A DNA stretch of 64,000 nucleotides from Duganella radicis (GTDB taxonomy: Bacteria; Pseudomonadota; Gammaproteobacteria; Burkholderiales; Burkholderiaceae_D), in NCBI RefSeq assembly GCF_009720825.1, contig NZ_WNKY01000001.1, positions 310,001 to 374,000 on the forward strand, read 5' to 3'. The position numbers and the translations under genes were made by a program. A model generated the notes under the pieces. It was not told where the DNA came from. It saw only the letters and a list, made by a program, of their open reading frames with translations, and did not search any database. Positions 32,953 to 46,204 of the stretch are shown in pieces; the stretch's first letter is position 1; the number at the start of each line of letters is the position of its first letter.

Positions 32953-34923
32953 TCATGCGCGCGGGCGCTGCTTGTGGAAGGTGATCGGGCTGTAAGGAAT
33001 GTTCGACGGTGGCGGCGATTTCAGGATGCCCGGCTTCATGGCGCCGACCACGTGCATCTCGCATGGCTTGCAGTCAAAGCGCAGGGTATAGGTTTCCTCG
33101 CCGCTGACCAGCGTCATCGGTTCGGCACGGACCTGGCCTTGCACGCCTTGCACGCCCTTGGCCTGTTTCGGGCACAGATTGAACGAGAAGCGCAGGCAAT
33201 GCTTGGTGATCATCAGCGGCACTTCGCCCGCTTCCTCGTGCGCCTCGTAGGCGGCGGCGATCAGCTGCACGCCGTGCTTGTGATAGAAGGCGCGTGCTTT
33301 CTCATTGTAGACGTTGGCCAGGTAGCTGAGTTGGGTATCCGGGAAGATGGCCGGCGGTTCGGCCGCGGCCTTGCGTTGCGGACGATCCCAGGCGGTCAGG
33401 CGCACGGCCTCGTGCCGTTCGATGGCTTCGCGGCGCAGCGCGTTGATGGCGGCCGACGGCACGAACCATGGCCTGGACAGGTCCAGCGTCACGCTCTCGG
33501 CCGAGAACATGGTGTTGCCCAGCTTGGCCAGGCTGGCGCGCAGGCCCGCTTCCGCCTGTTCGGCCTGCTGCGCCGGCTGGAAGGCGATGGCGGCGTCGGT
33601 GTCGCTCGTCAGGCCGTCTTCGTCGCACAGCGACAGGCGCAGGCCGTCGGCGTGTTCGCTCAGGGTCAGGTGCAGGCCGACCTTGCGCTCGGACGACTTC
33701 TTGTTCAGCGCGCCTTCCCAATGGTGATCGCGGTTGCGCATGATGGTCATGCCGATCTTGAGGCCGGGCAGGGCGCTGATCTGCTCGTTGGGGAACACAC
33801 GCCATTGCTGGCCGTCTTCATCCTCGCCCAGCTTCTTCACGGTGTTGGCCTGGATGCCGAAGGTTTCGCGCTTGTGCAGATAGTTCAGGCCGTCGCCATT
33901 GGCCATCGGCGCGTTGGTGTTGAGGTCGATGTGATCGGGGCCGATGCGCAGCACCGTGCCCAGTTCCACGCCCACGTATTTCGGGCTGTCGAAGGCGCCG
34001 ATGTTATCCAGGCGGCCGTTGGCGAAATAATCCGTGTGGCCGCGGTGGAAGGTCTTGTCGACGTCCGGCGTGAACAGGATGCTGGTGTGGCCGCTGGCGG
34101 CGCGCGTGAATTCCGTGCGGCGCTCCATGATCTCGTCCAGCAGCAGGCGGTAATGGGCCGTGATGTTCTTCACATAGCCCATGTCCTTGTAGCGGCCCTC
34201 GATCTTGAACGAGCGGATGCCGGCGTCCACCAGCGCTTCCAGGTTGGCGCTCTGGTCGTTGTCCTTCATCGACAGCAGGTGTTTTTCGTACGCCACCACG
34301 CGGCCCTTGTTGTCGCTCAGCGTGTACGGCAGGCGGCAGGCCTGCGAGCAGTCGCCGCGGTTGGCACTGCGACCGGTGTCGGCGTGCGAGATGTAGCACT
34401 GACCCGAGTACGCCACGCACAGCGCGCCGTGGATGAAGTATTCCAGCGGCGTGTCGACTTCGGCGTGGATCTTCCTGATCTGCTCGATGGTCAGCTCGCG
34501 CGCCAGCACCAGCTGCGAGAAGCCGACGTTGCCCAGGAATTTGGCCTTCTCCATGGTGCGGATGTCGCACTGGGTGCTGGCGTGCAGCTGGATCGGCGGC
34601 AGGTCCATTTCCAGCAAGCCCATGTCCTGCACGATCAGCGCGTCGACGCCGGCGTCGTACAGCTGCCAGATCTGCTTGCGGGCGGCGTCCAGTTCGGCGT
34701 CATGCAGGATGGTGTTGAGCGTGACAAAAATGCGCGAGCGGTAGCGGTGCGCAAACTCCACCAGACTGGAGATTTCCTCGATCGAATTGCTGGCGTTATG
34801 GCGCGCGCCAAAGGCCGGGCCGCCGATGTAGACGGCGTCGGCGCCGTGCAGAATGGCCTCGCGGCCGATTTCGGCGGTTTTGGCGGGCGACAGCAGTTCA
34901 AGCTGGTGGGCTAGCAGAGACAT
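32953..34923 (-). CDS. rlhA: 23S rRNA C2501 hydroxylase, peptidase-U32 family (RlhA)
   Basis: 656 aa, almost the length of E. coli RlhA/YdcP. The U32 domain starts at LELLSPAKTAEIGREAILHG and has the family features HASTQCDIRTMEKAKFLG, YFIHGALCVAYSGQCYISH and NRGDCSQACRLPY, whose cysteines ligate an iron-sulfur cluster in this family, followed by SFKIEGRYKDMGYVKNIT and a long C-terminal collagenase-associated region. RlhA hydroxylates C2501 of 23S rRNA using prephenate as oxygen-linked cofactor, as known from E. coli. Cytosolic. Single-gene unit with AAGGA ahead of the ATG. Confidence 0.88.
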   Translation of the reverse strand: MSLLAHQLELLSPAKTAEIGREAILHGADAVYIGGPAFGARHNASNSIEEISSLVEFAHRYRSRIFVTLNTILHDAELDAARKQIWQLYDAGVDALIVQDMGLLEMDLPPIQLHASTQCDIRTMEKAKFLGNVGFSQLVLARELTIEQIRKIHAEVDTPLEYFIHGALCVAYSGQCYISHADTGRSANRGDCSQACRLPYTLSDNKGRVVAYEKHLLSMKDNDQSANLEALVDAGIRSFKIEGRYKDMGYVKNITAHYRLLLDEIMERRTEFTRAASGHTSILFTPDVDKTFHRGHTDYFANGRLDNIGAFDSPKYVGVELGTVLRIGPDHIDLNTNAPMANGDGLNYLHKRETFGIQANTVKKLGEDEDGQQWRVFPNEQISALPGLKIGMTIMRNRDHHWEGALNKKSSERKVGLHLTLSEHADGLRLSLCDEDGLTSDTDAAIAFQPAQQAEQAEAGLRASLAKLGNTMFSAESVTLDLSRPWFVPSAAINALRREAIERHEAVRLTAWDRPQRKAAAEPPAIFPDTQLSYLANVYNEKARAFYHKHGVQLIAAAYEAHEEAGEVPLMITKHCLRFSFNLCPKQAKGVQGVQGQVRAEPMTLVSGEETYTLRFDCKPCEMHVVGAMKPGILKSPPPSNIPYSPITFHKQRPRA

Positions 34924-34981
34924 GGCTTGATTCCTTACTTATGAAGGCGGGAATTATAGCAAAATCAAGGCCTTAAGTCAC

Positions 34982-36577
34982 TTAACTCAATGCTGGCAGG
35001 CGCGCCGGGTCGGCCCCTTCATGCAGCTTGAAGACGCTGACCACCTCCACCAGCTGGGCCGCCTGGCTGCGCATCGACGACGCCGCCGCCGCGGTTTGCT
35101 CGACCAGGGTGGCGTTTTGCTGGGTGTCGGCATCCATTTTTCGCAGGGCCTGATGCATTTCGGTGATGTCATTGCTCTGCGCGTAGCTGGCCTGGGTGAT
35201 TTCCCCTGTGATGGCCGCGACTTGCTCGATGCTGTGCACCACCTCCTGCATGGTGCTGCCGGCCTGCTCGACCAGCTGATTGCCGGCGTTGACTTGCGAC
35301 ATGGAGTCGCCGATCAGCCCCTTGATTTCCCGGGCGGCGCCGGCCGAACGCTGGGCCAGATTGCGCACCTCGGACGCCACCACCGCGAAGCCGCGCCCCT
35401 GTTCGCCGGCGCGAGCGGCTTCCACGGCGGCATTCAGCGCCAGGATATTGGTCTGGAAGGCGATGCCGTCAATGACGCCGATGATGTCTTCGATCCGGCG
35501 CGCGGTGCTGTCGATGGCCGCCATGGTCTGCGTCATCTCCTGCATCACCTGGCCGCCGCGCTGGGCGGTGGCGGCGGCGCTGTCGGCCAGCTCATGGGCT
35601 TGCTGCGCGCGGCCGGCGTTCTGCGCCACCGTATCGGTCAGCTCGCGCATGGTGGCCGTGGTCTGTTCCAGCGAACCGGCCTGGTCGGAGGTGCGGCTGG
35701 CCAGATCCTGATGGCCGCTGGCGATTTGCGCCGAGGCGCTGGAAATCGCCTCGGTGGCGTCGCGGGTGCGCGACACAATCCGTATCAGGTCGTTGCGCAT
35801 GTCTTGCATGGCGTGCAGCAGGCTGCCGCTGTCGTTGGGGCGCAGGTGGATGCCCACCGCCAGATTGCCGGCCGCGATGCGCCCGGCCAGCGCCGCCGCC
35901 GTGGACGGTTCACCGCCCAGCTGGCGAAACAGCGTGCGCAGGATGTTGGCGGCCACCACCGCGCTGAAGGCGAGCGCCAGCACGAACAGCGCCAGCATTT
36001 GCCAGCTGGCGGCCAGCATGGACGCGGTGGCGGTGGCTTCATCGGCGGAAGAGCGGGCGTTGGCCAGCTCCACCACGCGGTCGATGGCTTGCCGGTGCTG
36101 CTGGTAATGTACGCGCATGCGCTGGGCGGCCTGCGCGGCGGCGTCATGGTCGCCGCGCTGCAAGGCCGGCACGAAGTCGCGCTCGGCGATCTGATAAAAA
36201 GCCCGCGCGGCGGTGGCGGACTGTTGCAGGAGGGCCTCCTGCAAGGCCGGCTCCAGCTGGCGCCCGCGCCAATACTGGTGACGGGTTTCGAACTCCTGCT
36301 TCAGCACTTGCAGGCGCGCCAGCAATTGCTGCCGTTCGCCGGGATTGTCGCTGGCCAGCAGCTCATGCACCACCAGATAAGACTCGATGATGTATTCCGG
36401 CGGCGGCAGGACGTCCGCCACCAGGTCTTTGCTTTCCACGATGCGCTCGTAAATCGGACCGTTGACGCGCACGTCGCGCAACACCTTCACGGACCAGGCG
36501 CCATACAGGATAAAGCCGGTGCCAAAGGCGGCCAGCATCAGGAAAAAACGGGTCTTCAGATCAAAAGGACGGGCCAT
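34982..36577 (-). CDS. Methyl-accepting chemotaxis protein
   Basis: 531 aa from ATG 36577, preceded by GGAGGCAGC. First membrane helix at ~10-30, a periplasmic helical sensor to ~205, second membrane helix (~207-228), a HAMP-like linker, and a cytoplasmic signalling domain with [19 protein letters not shown] and [15 protein letters not shown]. The sensor region differs from that of the receptor at 27874, so the ligand should differ too. No chemotaxis kinase genes lie nearby. Confidence 0.92.
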   Translation of the reverse strand: MARPFDLKTRFFLMLAAFGTGFILYGAWSVKVLRDVRVNGPIYERIVESKDLVADVLPPPEYIIESYLVVHELLASDNPGERQQLLARLQVLKQEFETRHQYWRGRQLEPALQEALLQQSATAARAFYQIAERDFVPALQRGDHDAAAQAAQRMRVHYQQHRQAIDRVVELANARSSADEATATASMLAASWQMLALFVLALAFSAVVAANILRTLFRQLGGEPSTAAALAGRIAAGNLAVGIHLRPNDSGSLLHAMQDMRNDLIRIVSRTRDATEAISSASAQIASGHQDLASRTSDQAGSLEQTTATMRELTDTVAQNAGRAQQAHELADSAAATAQRGGQVMQEMTQTMAAIDSTARRIEDIIGVIDGIAFQTNILALNAAVEAARAGEQGRGFAVVASEVRNLAQRSAGAAREIKGLIGDSMSQVNAGNQLVEQAGSTMQEVVHSIEQVAAITGEITQASYAQSNDITEMHQALRKMDADTQQNATLVEQTAAAASSMRSQAAQLVEVVSVFKLHEGADPARLPALS

Positions 36578-36765
36578 GCTGCCTCCAAGGGGGACGGGGT
36601 ACCGAATACCATGCAGTCTATACAGACGATCCGCGGCTGCCGATAGGGCGCCACCGCTTTTGATTGTAGGGAAATCCTGACCCATAAATCAGGTCGCCAA
36701 GTAGTCATTTTCTTGTTAAAGTGAAACTCTAGTTGTTATATATTAATCTAAAAAAAGAGGGATAT
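36578..36765. promoter_or_regulatory. Divergent region, chemoreceptor / PEP-CTERM gene
   Basis: 188 bp; the right 60 bp are very AT-rich (TTATATATTAATCTAAAAA region, 36736-36757) and should hold the promoter of the PEP-CTERM gene. Its ribosome-binding site is GAGGG at 36757-36761. I see no clear flagellar sigma-28 element for the chemoreceptor. Confidence 0.45.
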
Positions 36766-37365
36766 ATGTTTTTACGTAAATTTTTCAGCGCCAGCGCGCT
36801 GGTGCTGATGGCGGCATCGTCGCAGGCGGCGGTGATCGTGTTCAACGATAACTTCGATGCCGACAAGACCACCAACAACGTCACCCAGTTCGTGCACGGC
36901 TGGACCGTCAGCAACGGCACCGTCGACCTGGACGGCCAGGGCTTTGTCCACAATGAATTGCCGGGCCACGGCCACTATGTCGACCTGGACGGCTCGACCA
37001 ACCAGGCCGGCCTGCTGAGCAACAGCATCAGCCTGACCGCCGGCTACACTTACACCCTGAGCTTCGGCCTGGCGGGCAACCAGCGCAACTGGGGCGACGA
37101 TACCGTCGACGTGACCTTTGGCAATGTGAGCAAACCCTACCTCATGCACCAGGCCGACGCCCTGACCACCTACACCATCGACTTCAAGCCGACGGTTTCT
37201 GCGGTCTATCAGTTCAGCTTCCACAACCGCGGCGGCGACAACCGCGGCGCCTTCCTGGACAACGTGGCGATCAGCGCCGTTCCCGAGCCGGACGGCTACG
37301 CCATGCTGCTGACCGGCCTGGCCGCCATGCTGGGCATGACCATGGTGGCGCGTCGCCGCCGCTAA
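36766..37365 (+). CDS. PEP-CTERM sorted secreted protein
   Basis: 199 aa. Signal peptide (MFLRKFFSASALVLMAASSQA), a jelly-roll-like beta domain (NDNFDADKTTNNVTQFVHGW, HGHYVDLDGSTNQAGLLSNS), and a terminal PEP-CTERM signal: VPEPDGYAML, hydrophobic helix, ARRRR. Such proteins are processed by exosortase and delivered to the surface or extracellular matrix. 38 bp before the propeller/GGDEF gene on the same strand, so it may be co-transcribed. Confidence 0.85.
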   Translation: MFLRKFFSASALVLMAASSQAAVIVFNDNFDADKTTNNVTQFVHGWTVSNGTVDLDGQGFVHNELPGHGHYVDLDGSTNQAGLLSNSISLTAGYTYTLSFGLAGNQRNWGDDTVDVTFGNVSKPYLMHQADALTTYTIDFKPTVSAVYQFSFHNRGGDNRGAFLDNVAISAVPEPDGYAMLLTGLAAMLGMTMVARRRR

Positions 37366-37403
37366 TCCGCATGCAGACATGCCGCTGGCGGCATGGGAGT
37401 GAG

Positions 37404-40325
37404 ATGCGCATCAGACTCTTCATCGCTGCCGCTCTGGCAGCGCTGCTGACGTGGATGACGCCGGCCGGCGTCTCCGCGCAGCAGTTACCCGTCGAATACC
37501 TCACCCAGCGCGACGGGCTGGGCAATCTTTCCGTCAACGCGCTGGTGCAGGATGCCACCGGCTATCTGTGGGTCGGCACCGAGAACGGCTTGTTCCGCTA
37601 CAACGGCGCGGCATTCCGGCGCCATGGGCCGGCCGAGGGCCTGGCCGATACGGCGGTCCTGGCGTTGATGGTCGATCGCCGCCAGCGGCTGTGGGCCGGC
37701 ACCCGCGAACAACTGTATGTGGGCACGCAAGGCCGCTTCCAGCCGGTGCGGTTTGGCGATCAGGGCTTGTGGGCCGATTCCAGCCAGTCGCTGGTGGAGG
37801 GCACGGACGGCGGCATCATTTTGCTGAGCGGACGCGAATTGTTCCAGGTGTTCGAGAAGGAGGGCGGCTTTGCCGCGCGCCGGTTCTTCAGCGACCCGCA
37901 ACGCGCAGCCACGCGCGCATTGCACGAGATCGAAAGCCTGATGGCCGATGCCGACGGCAGCCTCTGGATGGGCTGCGGCAAGACGCTGTGCGTGCATGAC
38001 GCGCGCGGCCTGACCATGCTGGGCGCCGGCGATGGCGTGCCCGAGGACGTCTGGCGCAACATCCGCCGCACCGCCGACGGCACGCTGTGGGCGCGCGGCC
38101 GGCACCATGTGATCGTGCTGGAGCCCGGCAGCCGGCGCTTCATCGACCGTACCCCGCCGGGCGAGCTGATGCGCAAGGCCACCATCGAAACCAGCCTGGT
38201 GGAAGACGCCGATCACCGCGTGCTGGTCAGCGTCGATCAAGGCCTGGCGCGTTGGCGCGGCGGGCGCTGGGAGGTGTTCGGCGCGGACAACGGCCTCAAG
38301 ATCGGCAGCGGCGTGACGGCCATGCTGGTCGACCGCGACCACGGCCTGTGGCTGGGCACGGGCGGGCACGGCCTGGTGCGCTGGATGGGCTATGACAACT
38401 GGGAAAACTGGGGCACCGGCCAAGGCCTGCCCGACGACAAGGTGTTCGCCTTCCTGCGCGACGCAGCCGGCCGCTTGCGGATCGGCACACGCTCGGGATT
38501 GGTCATGATGCCGACGCCGCAAGCCACGCGCGCCGTACCGCTGCCCGGCTATCGGGCGGAGCAATGGAACAGCATGGTGATCGATACCCACGGCCAGCTG
38601 TGGACCGCCAGTTACGTCGGTTCGCTGATGCGCGAGGATGGCCACAGCGGCGCCGTGACCCAGGTCGCGTCGCTGCCGATGATCTTCAATCTGCTGGTTG
38701 ATCGCGAGGGCCGGCTGTGGGTCAGCACCGCGCAAGGCCTGTACGTCATTGAGGACACCCGTTCGGCACAGGCGCCGCAGGTCGCGCCGGGGCTGCCGGC
38801 CGGCAGCGACCTGGCGCGCGAGGTCACGCGCCGCAGTTGCCAAGGCACCGATGGCAGCCTGTGGTTCCTGACCGCCGCCCGCCTGTGGCGCCTGCGCGAC
38901 GGGCAATGGACGGACTACCTGGCGCGCCAGAAAAACGAATCCGATCTGGAGGTGATGACCTGCGCCAAAGGCGGCGGCGTGTGGCTGGGCCAGGGCGCGT
39001 CGGTGTGGCATGCGCAGGTGGGCGCCAGCGGCCTGGTCAAGCGCGAGCAGCCGTCGCCGCTGCTGCGCGACAGGCTGGTGGTGGCGCTGCACGAGGATCG
39101 CCATGGCTGGCTTTGGGTGAGCACCGATGTCGGCCTGCTGATCTGGAACCGCCAGCAGTGGCGCCAGTTCGACGATAGCGACGGCCTGGTCTGGAACGAC
39201 CTGAATGCCCGTCCGCTGTACGAAGAAGACGACGGCACCATCTGGCTGGCCAGCACCAACGGCGCCTCGCACGTGATCCGGCCGGAGCGCCTGTTCGCGC
39301 CGTATCCGTTGTCGGCCATTGTCGAGAACGTGGAACGCGACGGCAAGCCGCTGCATGTGCGCGACGGCGATGAGCTGCCCTGGTCGGCCGGCGCGCTGAC
39401 CATGCAGATGGCCAGCCTCAGCTACGAGCACCGCAACGCCTTGCGCTTCCGCTACCGGCTGGCCGGCCTGGAGCAGGAATGGAGCACCACCGCCATCCCG
39501 CAGCTGCGCTATGCCGCCTTGCCGCCGGGCGCCTATCGATTGCAGTACGCGGTGCTCAACCTGGACACCCAAAGCGAGTCCGAGGTGCGCGAACTGCGCT
39601 TCACCATCCTGCCGCCGTGGTGGCTGAGCCGCTGGTTCTTCCTGTTGTGCGGTCTGCTGGCGGTACTGGCCTTGCTGCTGCTGTACCGCTACCGGGTGCG
39701 CGGGCTGCATGCGCGCAACGCGCACATGGAAACCGTGGTGCGCGACCGGACCAGGGCGCTGGAGACGCGCACCCGGGAGCTGGAGTTGTCGCAGGAAGCC
39801 TTGCGCGAGCGGGCCCTGCGCGATGGCCTGACCAAGGCGTGGAACCGTGTCGCGATGCTGGAAATGCTGGAACAGGCCGCGCTGAAGTCGCGGCGCGACG
39901 GCGGCACTTTCCTGTTATGTCTGCTCGACCTCGACCACTTCAAGCGCATCAACGACACCTACGGCCACCTCGCCGGCGACGCCGTGCTGCGCGACCTGGT
40001 GCGGCGCCTGAGCGAATCTGTGCGGCCCTACGATCTGGTGGGGCGCTATGGCGGCGAAGAATTCCTGGTGCTGCTGCCCGACCTGGGCCGGACCAACGGC
40101 GCGGCGCGGGTGGAGGCGATGCGCATGGCGGTGGCGGCCACGCCGTTCGACCTTGGAGAGCAGGGCCTGCTGGCCGTCACCGCCAGCTTTGGCGTGGCCG
40201 AGTTCGATCCGGCCCATCCGGCCGCCGGGCTGGAGCTGGTGCGGCGCGCCGATCTGGCGCTGTACCGCGCCAAGGAACTGGGCCGCAACCGGGTGGAGTA
40301 CGCCGCGGCGGAGGAAGCGGATTAG
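37404..40325 (+). CDS. Two-component-type beta-propeller / Y_Y_Y / GGDEF diguanylate cyclase
   Basis: 973 aa. Signal peptide (to ~26), then Reg_prop propeller repeats (DATGYLWVGTENGLFRYNG, RDHGLWLGTGGHGLVRWMG), a Y_Y_Y domain (ALRFRYRLAGLEQEW), one membrane helix (~741-762), a coiled linker and a GGDEF domain from ~803. The catalytic motif is GGEEF at 883-887, and an inhibitory RxxD site (RPYD) lies five residues before it, so the enzyme should be active and product-inhibited. A periplasmic signal therefore likely controls cyclic-di-GMP synthesis. A close paralogue lies at 53483-56410. Start ATG 37404 follows GGGAGTGAG. Confidence 0.92.
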   Translation: MRIRLFIAAALAALLTWMTPAGVSAQQLPVEYLTQRDGLGNLSVNALVQDATGYLWVGTENGLFRYNGAAFRRHGPAEGLADTAVLALMVDRRQRLWAGTREQLYVGTQGRFQPVRFGDQGLWADSSQSLVEGTDGGIILLSGRELFQVFEKEGGFAARRFFSDPQRAATRALHEIESLMADADGSLWMGCGKTLCVHDARGLTMLGAGDGVPEDVWRNIRRTADGTLWARGRHHVIVLEPGSRRFIDRTPPGELMRKATIETSLVEDADHRVLVSVDQGLARWRGGRWEVFGADNGLKIGSGVTAMLVDRDHGLWLGTGGHGLVRWMGYDNWENWGTGQGLPDDKVFAFLRDAAGRLRIGTRSGLVMMPTPQATRAVPLPGYRAEQWNSMVIDTHGQLWTASYVGSLMREDGHSGAVTQVASLPMIFNLLVDREGRLWVSTAQGLYVIEDTRSAQAPQVAPGLPAGSDLAREVTRRSCQGTDGSLWFLTAARLWRLRDGQWTDYLARQKNESDLEVMTCAKGGGVWLGQGASVWHAQVGASGLVKREQPSPLLRDRLVVALHEDRHGWLWVSTDVGLLIWNRQQWRQFDDSDGLVWNDLNARPLYEEDDGTIWLASTNGASHVIRPERLFAPYPLSAIVENVERDGKPLHVRDGDELPWSAGALTMQMASLSYEHRNALRFRYRLAGLEQEWSTTAIPQLRYAALPPGAYRLQYAVLNLDTQSESEVRELRFTILPPWWLSRWFFLLCGLLAVLALLLLYRYRVRGLHARNAHMETVVRDRTRALETRTRELELSQEALRERALRDGLTKAWNRVAMLEMLEQAALKSRRDGGTFLLCLLDLDHFKRINDTYGHLAGDAVLRDLVRRLSESVRPYDLVGRYGGEEFLVLLPDLGRTNGAARVEAMRMAVAATPFDLGEQGLLAVTASFGVAEFDPAHPAAGLELVRRADLALYRAKELGRNRVEYAAAEEAD

Positions 40326-40521
40326 GCGAGCGGGGCAGGTTGTTGCGTTTCATACATATCAAGCTGCAATCTTGCACAAACTGTTAAATTCCATAAGGGA
40401 AGTGTCCCGGATGTGGCTATAATTTTCCCATCCTCCGGGCCGCGATAGCCAGTTCGCGCCTGTTCAGGACAAATGCCACCGCCGCCAGCGGCGGTGAACA
40501 GCAGGCAACCACGAGGGCTTT
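40326..40521 (+). promoter_or_regulatory. Leader before the TonB-dependent receptor gene
   Basis: 196 bp. A perfect hairpin CACCGCCG/CGGCGGTG (40477-40496, 4-nt loop) sits 25 bp before the start. I tried to read a cobalamin or cyclic-di-GMP riboswitch here and found neither conserved core. The upstream part is AT-rich and could carry a promoter. Confidence 0.4.
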
Positions 40522-42450
40522 ATGGCCAGAACCGCCAGCTATTCTGTAGGACTATTGGTTGCAACCACGCTGGCCGCTGTGCCGGCGCACGCCAGGGTGG
40601 TGGAGCCGGATTCCATCGCCGACATGTCGCTGGAACAGCTGAGCGACGTGATCGTGACCTCGGTGTCGCGCCAGCAGGAAAGGCTCGGCAGCGCCGCCGC
40701 ATCGGTCTTCATCATCAGCGCCAGCGACATCCGCCGCAGCGGCGCCCAGTCGCTGCCCGAGGCGCTGCGGCTGGCGCCCAATCTCCAGGTGGCCCAGGTC
40801 GACGCGCGCAATTGGGCCATCAGCGCGCGCGGCTTCAACAGCCCGTTCGCCAACAAACTGCTGGTGCTGATCGACGGCCGCAGCATCTACAGTCCCTTGT
40901 TCTCCGGCGTGTTCTGGGATGCCCAGGACGTGGTGCTGGAAGACGTCGAGCGCATCGAGGTGATCAGCGGTCCCGGCGCCACCATCTGGGGCGCCAACGC
41001 GGTCAACGGCGTCATCAACGTCATCACCCGCTCGTCGGCCGACACCCAGGGTGGCCTGCTCAGCTATGCCGGCGCCAGCCGCGACCAGAACGGCGCGGCG
41101 CGTTATGGCGGCGCGCTGGCCGGCGGCGGCACTTATCGCGTGTATGGCAAATACCAGCAGCTGGACGACACCGTCACCGACAGCGGCCGCAACACCCGTA
41201 CCGGCATGCACCGCTCGCAGGCCGGTTTCCGCGCCGACTGGGCCTTGGGGGAGAGCAGCCTGAGCCTGTTCGGCGACGGCTACCAGGGCCAGCTGGGCCA
41301 GTTTGCCGCCTTGCCGGTGCATATCTCCGGCGTCAATCTCCAGGGCCGCTACATCCGCAAGCTGTCACCCGAGTCCAATCTGCGCTTGCAGCTCATCCTC
41401 GACCACACCGAGCGCAACCAGCCCGGCCAGTTTGCCGAGCGCCTGTCGACGCTGGACATTGAGGCCCAGCACGACCTGCGTCTCAATGCCAGCAACGTGC
41501 TGACCTGGGGCGGCGGCTATCGCCAGAGCCGGGACAAGGTGGACAGCCTGGCCGGGGTGGCTTTCCTGCCGGACGATGTGAACCTGCGCTGGGCCAATCT
41601 GTTCGCCCAGGAGGAATACGCGGTCACGCCGGATCTCAAGCTGACCGCCGGCGCCAAGGTCGAGCACAACGACTATACCGGCGCCGAGTATCTGCCCAGC
41701 CTGCGGCTGGCGTGGACGCCCGACCCCGGCCAACTGCTGTGGAGCAGCCTGGCGCGCACGGTGCGGGCGCCATCGCGCTTCGACCGTGACCTGTATTCGC
41801 CGGGCGCGCCGGTGCAGATGGGCGGCCGGCGCGTGTATGTGGTGGGCGCCAGTCCCGGCTTCGAATCCGAGGTGGCGCGGGTGCTGGAGCTGGGATATCG
41901 CGCCCAGCCGATCGCCAGCCTGTCCTGGTCGGCCACGGCGTATTACAGCCGCTACAGCCAGCTGCGCACGTTGGAGCCGCAGCCGAGGACGGCGCCGGCG
42001 CTATACGTTTTCGATAACGGCGCCGAGGGCAGCACCCGCGGCATCGAACTGTGGGGGCGCTGGCTGGCAACGCCGGCCTGGCGGCTCAATGCCGGCCTGG
42101 TGGTGCAGCGGGTGCAACAGCGCCTGCTGCCCGGCGTGCGCGACGCCATGCCCGTGTTCGGCTTGCAGCCGAATGATCCCAGCCGCCACTGGCTGCTGCG
42201 CACCTCGCACGACCTGAGCGACCGCAGCACGCTGGAGCTGACGCTGCGCTACGTCAGCGCGCTGCCGCATCCGGTCGTGCCGGCCTATTACGAGATGGAT
42301 GGCCAGTGGATGTGGCAGCCGCAGCCCAACCTGGAGGTGGCGCTGATCGGGCGCAATCTGCTGCACCGTTCGCATCCCGAGTTTGGCGCGCTGCCGAACC
42401 GCAGCGTGATCGAACGCGGCGCGCTGTTGAAACTGACGTGGCGATTCTGA
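40522..42450 (+). CDS. TonB-dependent outer-membrane receptor
   Basis: 642 aa. Signal peptide to ~25, then the motif MSLEQLSDVIVTSVSR typical of a receptor subgroup with the plug domain directly after it (plug ~46-160: LPEALRLAPNLQVAQVD, ERIEVISGPGATIWGANAVNG). The beta-barrel runs to a C-terminal Phe (LLKLTWRF). It would import or sense a ligand using TonB energy. Placement with YfiR- and kinase-coding genes suggests signal reception rather than simple nutrition (inference). Ribosome-binding site GAGGG at 40513-40517. Confidence 0.9.
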   Translation: MARTASYSVGLLVATTLAAVPAHARVVEPDSIADMSLEQLSDVIVTSVSRQQERLGSAAASVFIISASDIRRSGAQSLPEALRLAPNLQVAQVDARNWAISARGFNSPFANKLLVLIDGRSIYSPLFSGVFWDAQDVVLEDVERIEVISGPGATIWGANAVNGVINVITRSSADTQGGLLSYAGASRDQNGAARYGGALAGGGTYRVYGKYQQLDDTVTDSGRNTRTGMHRSQAGFRADWALGESSLSLFGDGYQGQLGQFAALPVHISGVNLQGRYIRKLSPESNLRLQLILDHTERNQPGQFAERLSTLDIEAQHDLRLNASNVLTWGGGYRQSRDKVDSLAGVAFLPDDVNLRWANLFAQEEYAVTPDLKLTAGAKVEHNDYTGAEYLPSLRLAWTPDPGQLLWSSLARTVRAPSRFDRDLYSPGAPVQMGGRRVYVVGASPGFESEVARVLELGYRAQPIASLSWSATAYYSRYSQLRTLEPQPRTAPALYVFDNGAEGSTRGIELWGRWLATPAWRLNAGLVVQRVQQRLLPGVRDAMPVFGLQPNDPSRHWLLRTSHDLSDRSTLELTLRYVSALPHPVVPAYYEMDGQWMWQPQPNLEVALIGRNLLHRSHPEFGALPNRSVIERGALLKLTWRF

Positions 42451-42473
42451 ACGTGGCGATCGGCACCGGATGG

Positions 42474-43033
42474 ATGGGGATGCGGCGGCGCGCCAAGGCG
42501 TTGCTGCTGGGATGCGCGCTGCTGACGGCGCCGCAGCGGCCGGCGGCAGGCGAGGCCGGCGTGGGCACGGTGGAAGCCCAGGTCAAGGCGGCGTACATCT
42601 ACCGCTTCGCCGAGCACATCGAGTGGCCGGCGGAGGCCTTCGCCAGTCCCACCGCGCCGCTGACGATCGCGGTGGTGGAGGCCGAGCAGGTTGCCGCCGA
42701 GCTGAACCAATTGCGCCAGACGCGCCAGATCAAGGGCCGCGCGGTCAGCGTGCGTACCTTGCGCGCCGGCGACGCTGCCGGCGGCGTCCAGGTGCTGTAC
42801 ATCGGCGCGCTGGACGGCGGGCGCCTGAAACGCACGCTGGAGGCGGCGCCCGGCGCCGGCGTGCTGGCCATCACGGACGGGGCCGGCACGCTGGCCGCCG
42901 GCAGCGCCATCAGCTTTGTGCAGATCGACAACCGGATTCGCTTTGACGTCTCGCTGGCGCACGCCGAGCGCAACGGCCTGAAGATCAGCGCCCGGTTGCT
43001 GGCCGTGGCGCATAAAATCGAAGGGGAGAAGCC

Positions 43034-43037
<4 letters not shown>
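42474..43037 (+). CDS. YfiR-family (DUF4154) periplasmic protein
   Basis: 187 aa from ATG 42474 (an ATG at 42480 is equally possible). A signal peptide (RRRAKALLLGCALL...AAG) precedes the DUF4154 signature VKAAYIYRFAEHIEWPAEAF and later VLYIGALDG, VLAITDG and ISFVQIDNRIRFDVSLAHAE. YfiR in Pseudomonas aeruginosa is a periplasmic repressor of a diguanylate cyclase. Here it is coupled by 4 bp to a hybrid histidine kinase, so it may instead control that kinase's CHASE8-like sensor. Confidence 0.87.

Positions 43038-46200
<3,163 letters not shown>

Positions 46201-46204
<4 letters not shown>

Noticed and set aside
32938..34914. 658-aa open frame on the plus strand
   Set aside because: Exact antisense of rlhA, which has full-length family similarity.
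36590..36660. Sigma-28-like GCCGATAG element near the chemoreceptor at 34982
   Set aside because: It points away from the chemoreceptor gene and has a poor -35 half with the wrong spacing.
40326..40521. Cobalamin or cyclic-di-GMP riboswitch before the TonB receptor
   Set aside because: No B12 box and no GEMM core could be found; only a simple GC hairpin is present.
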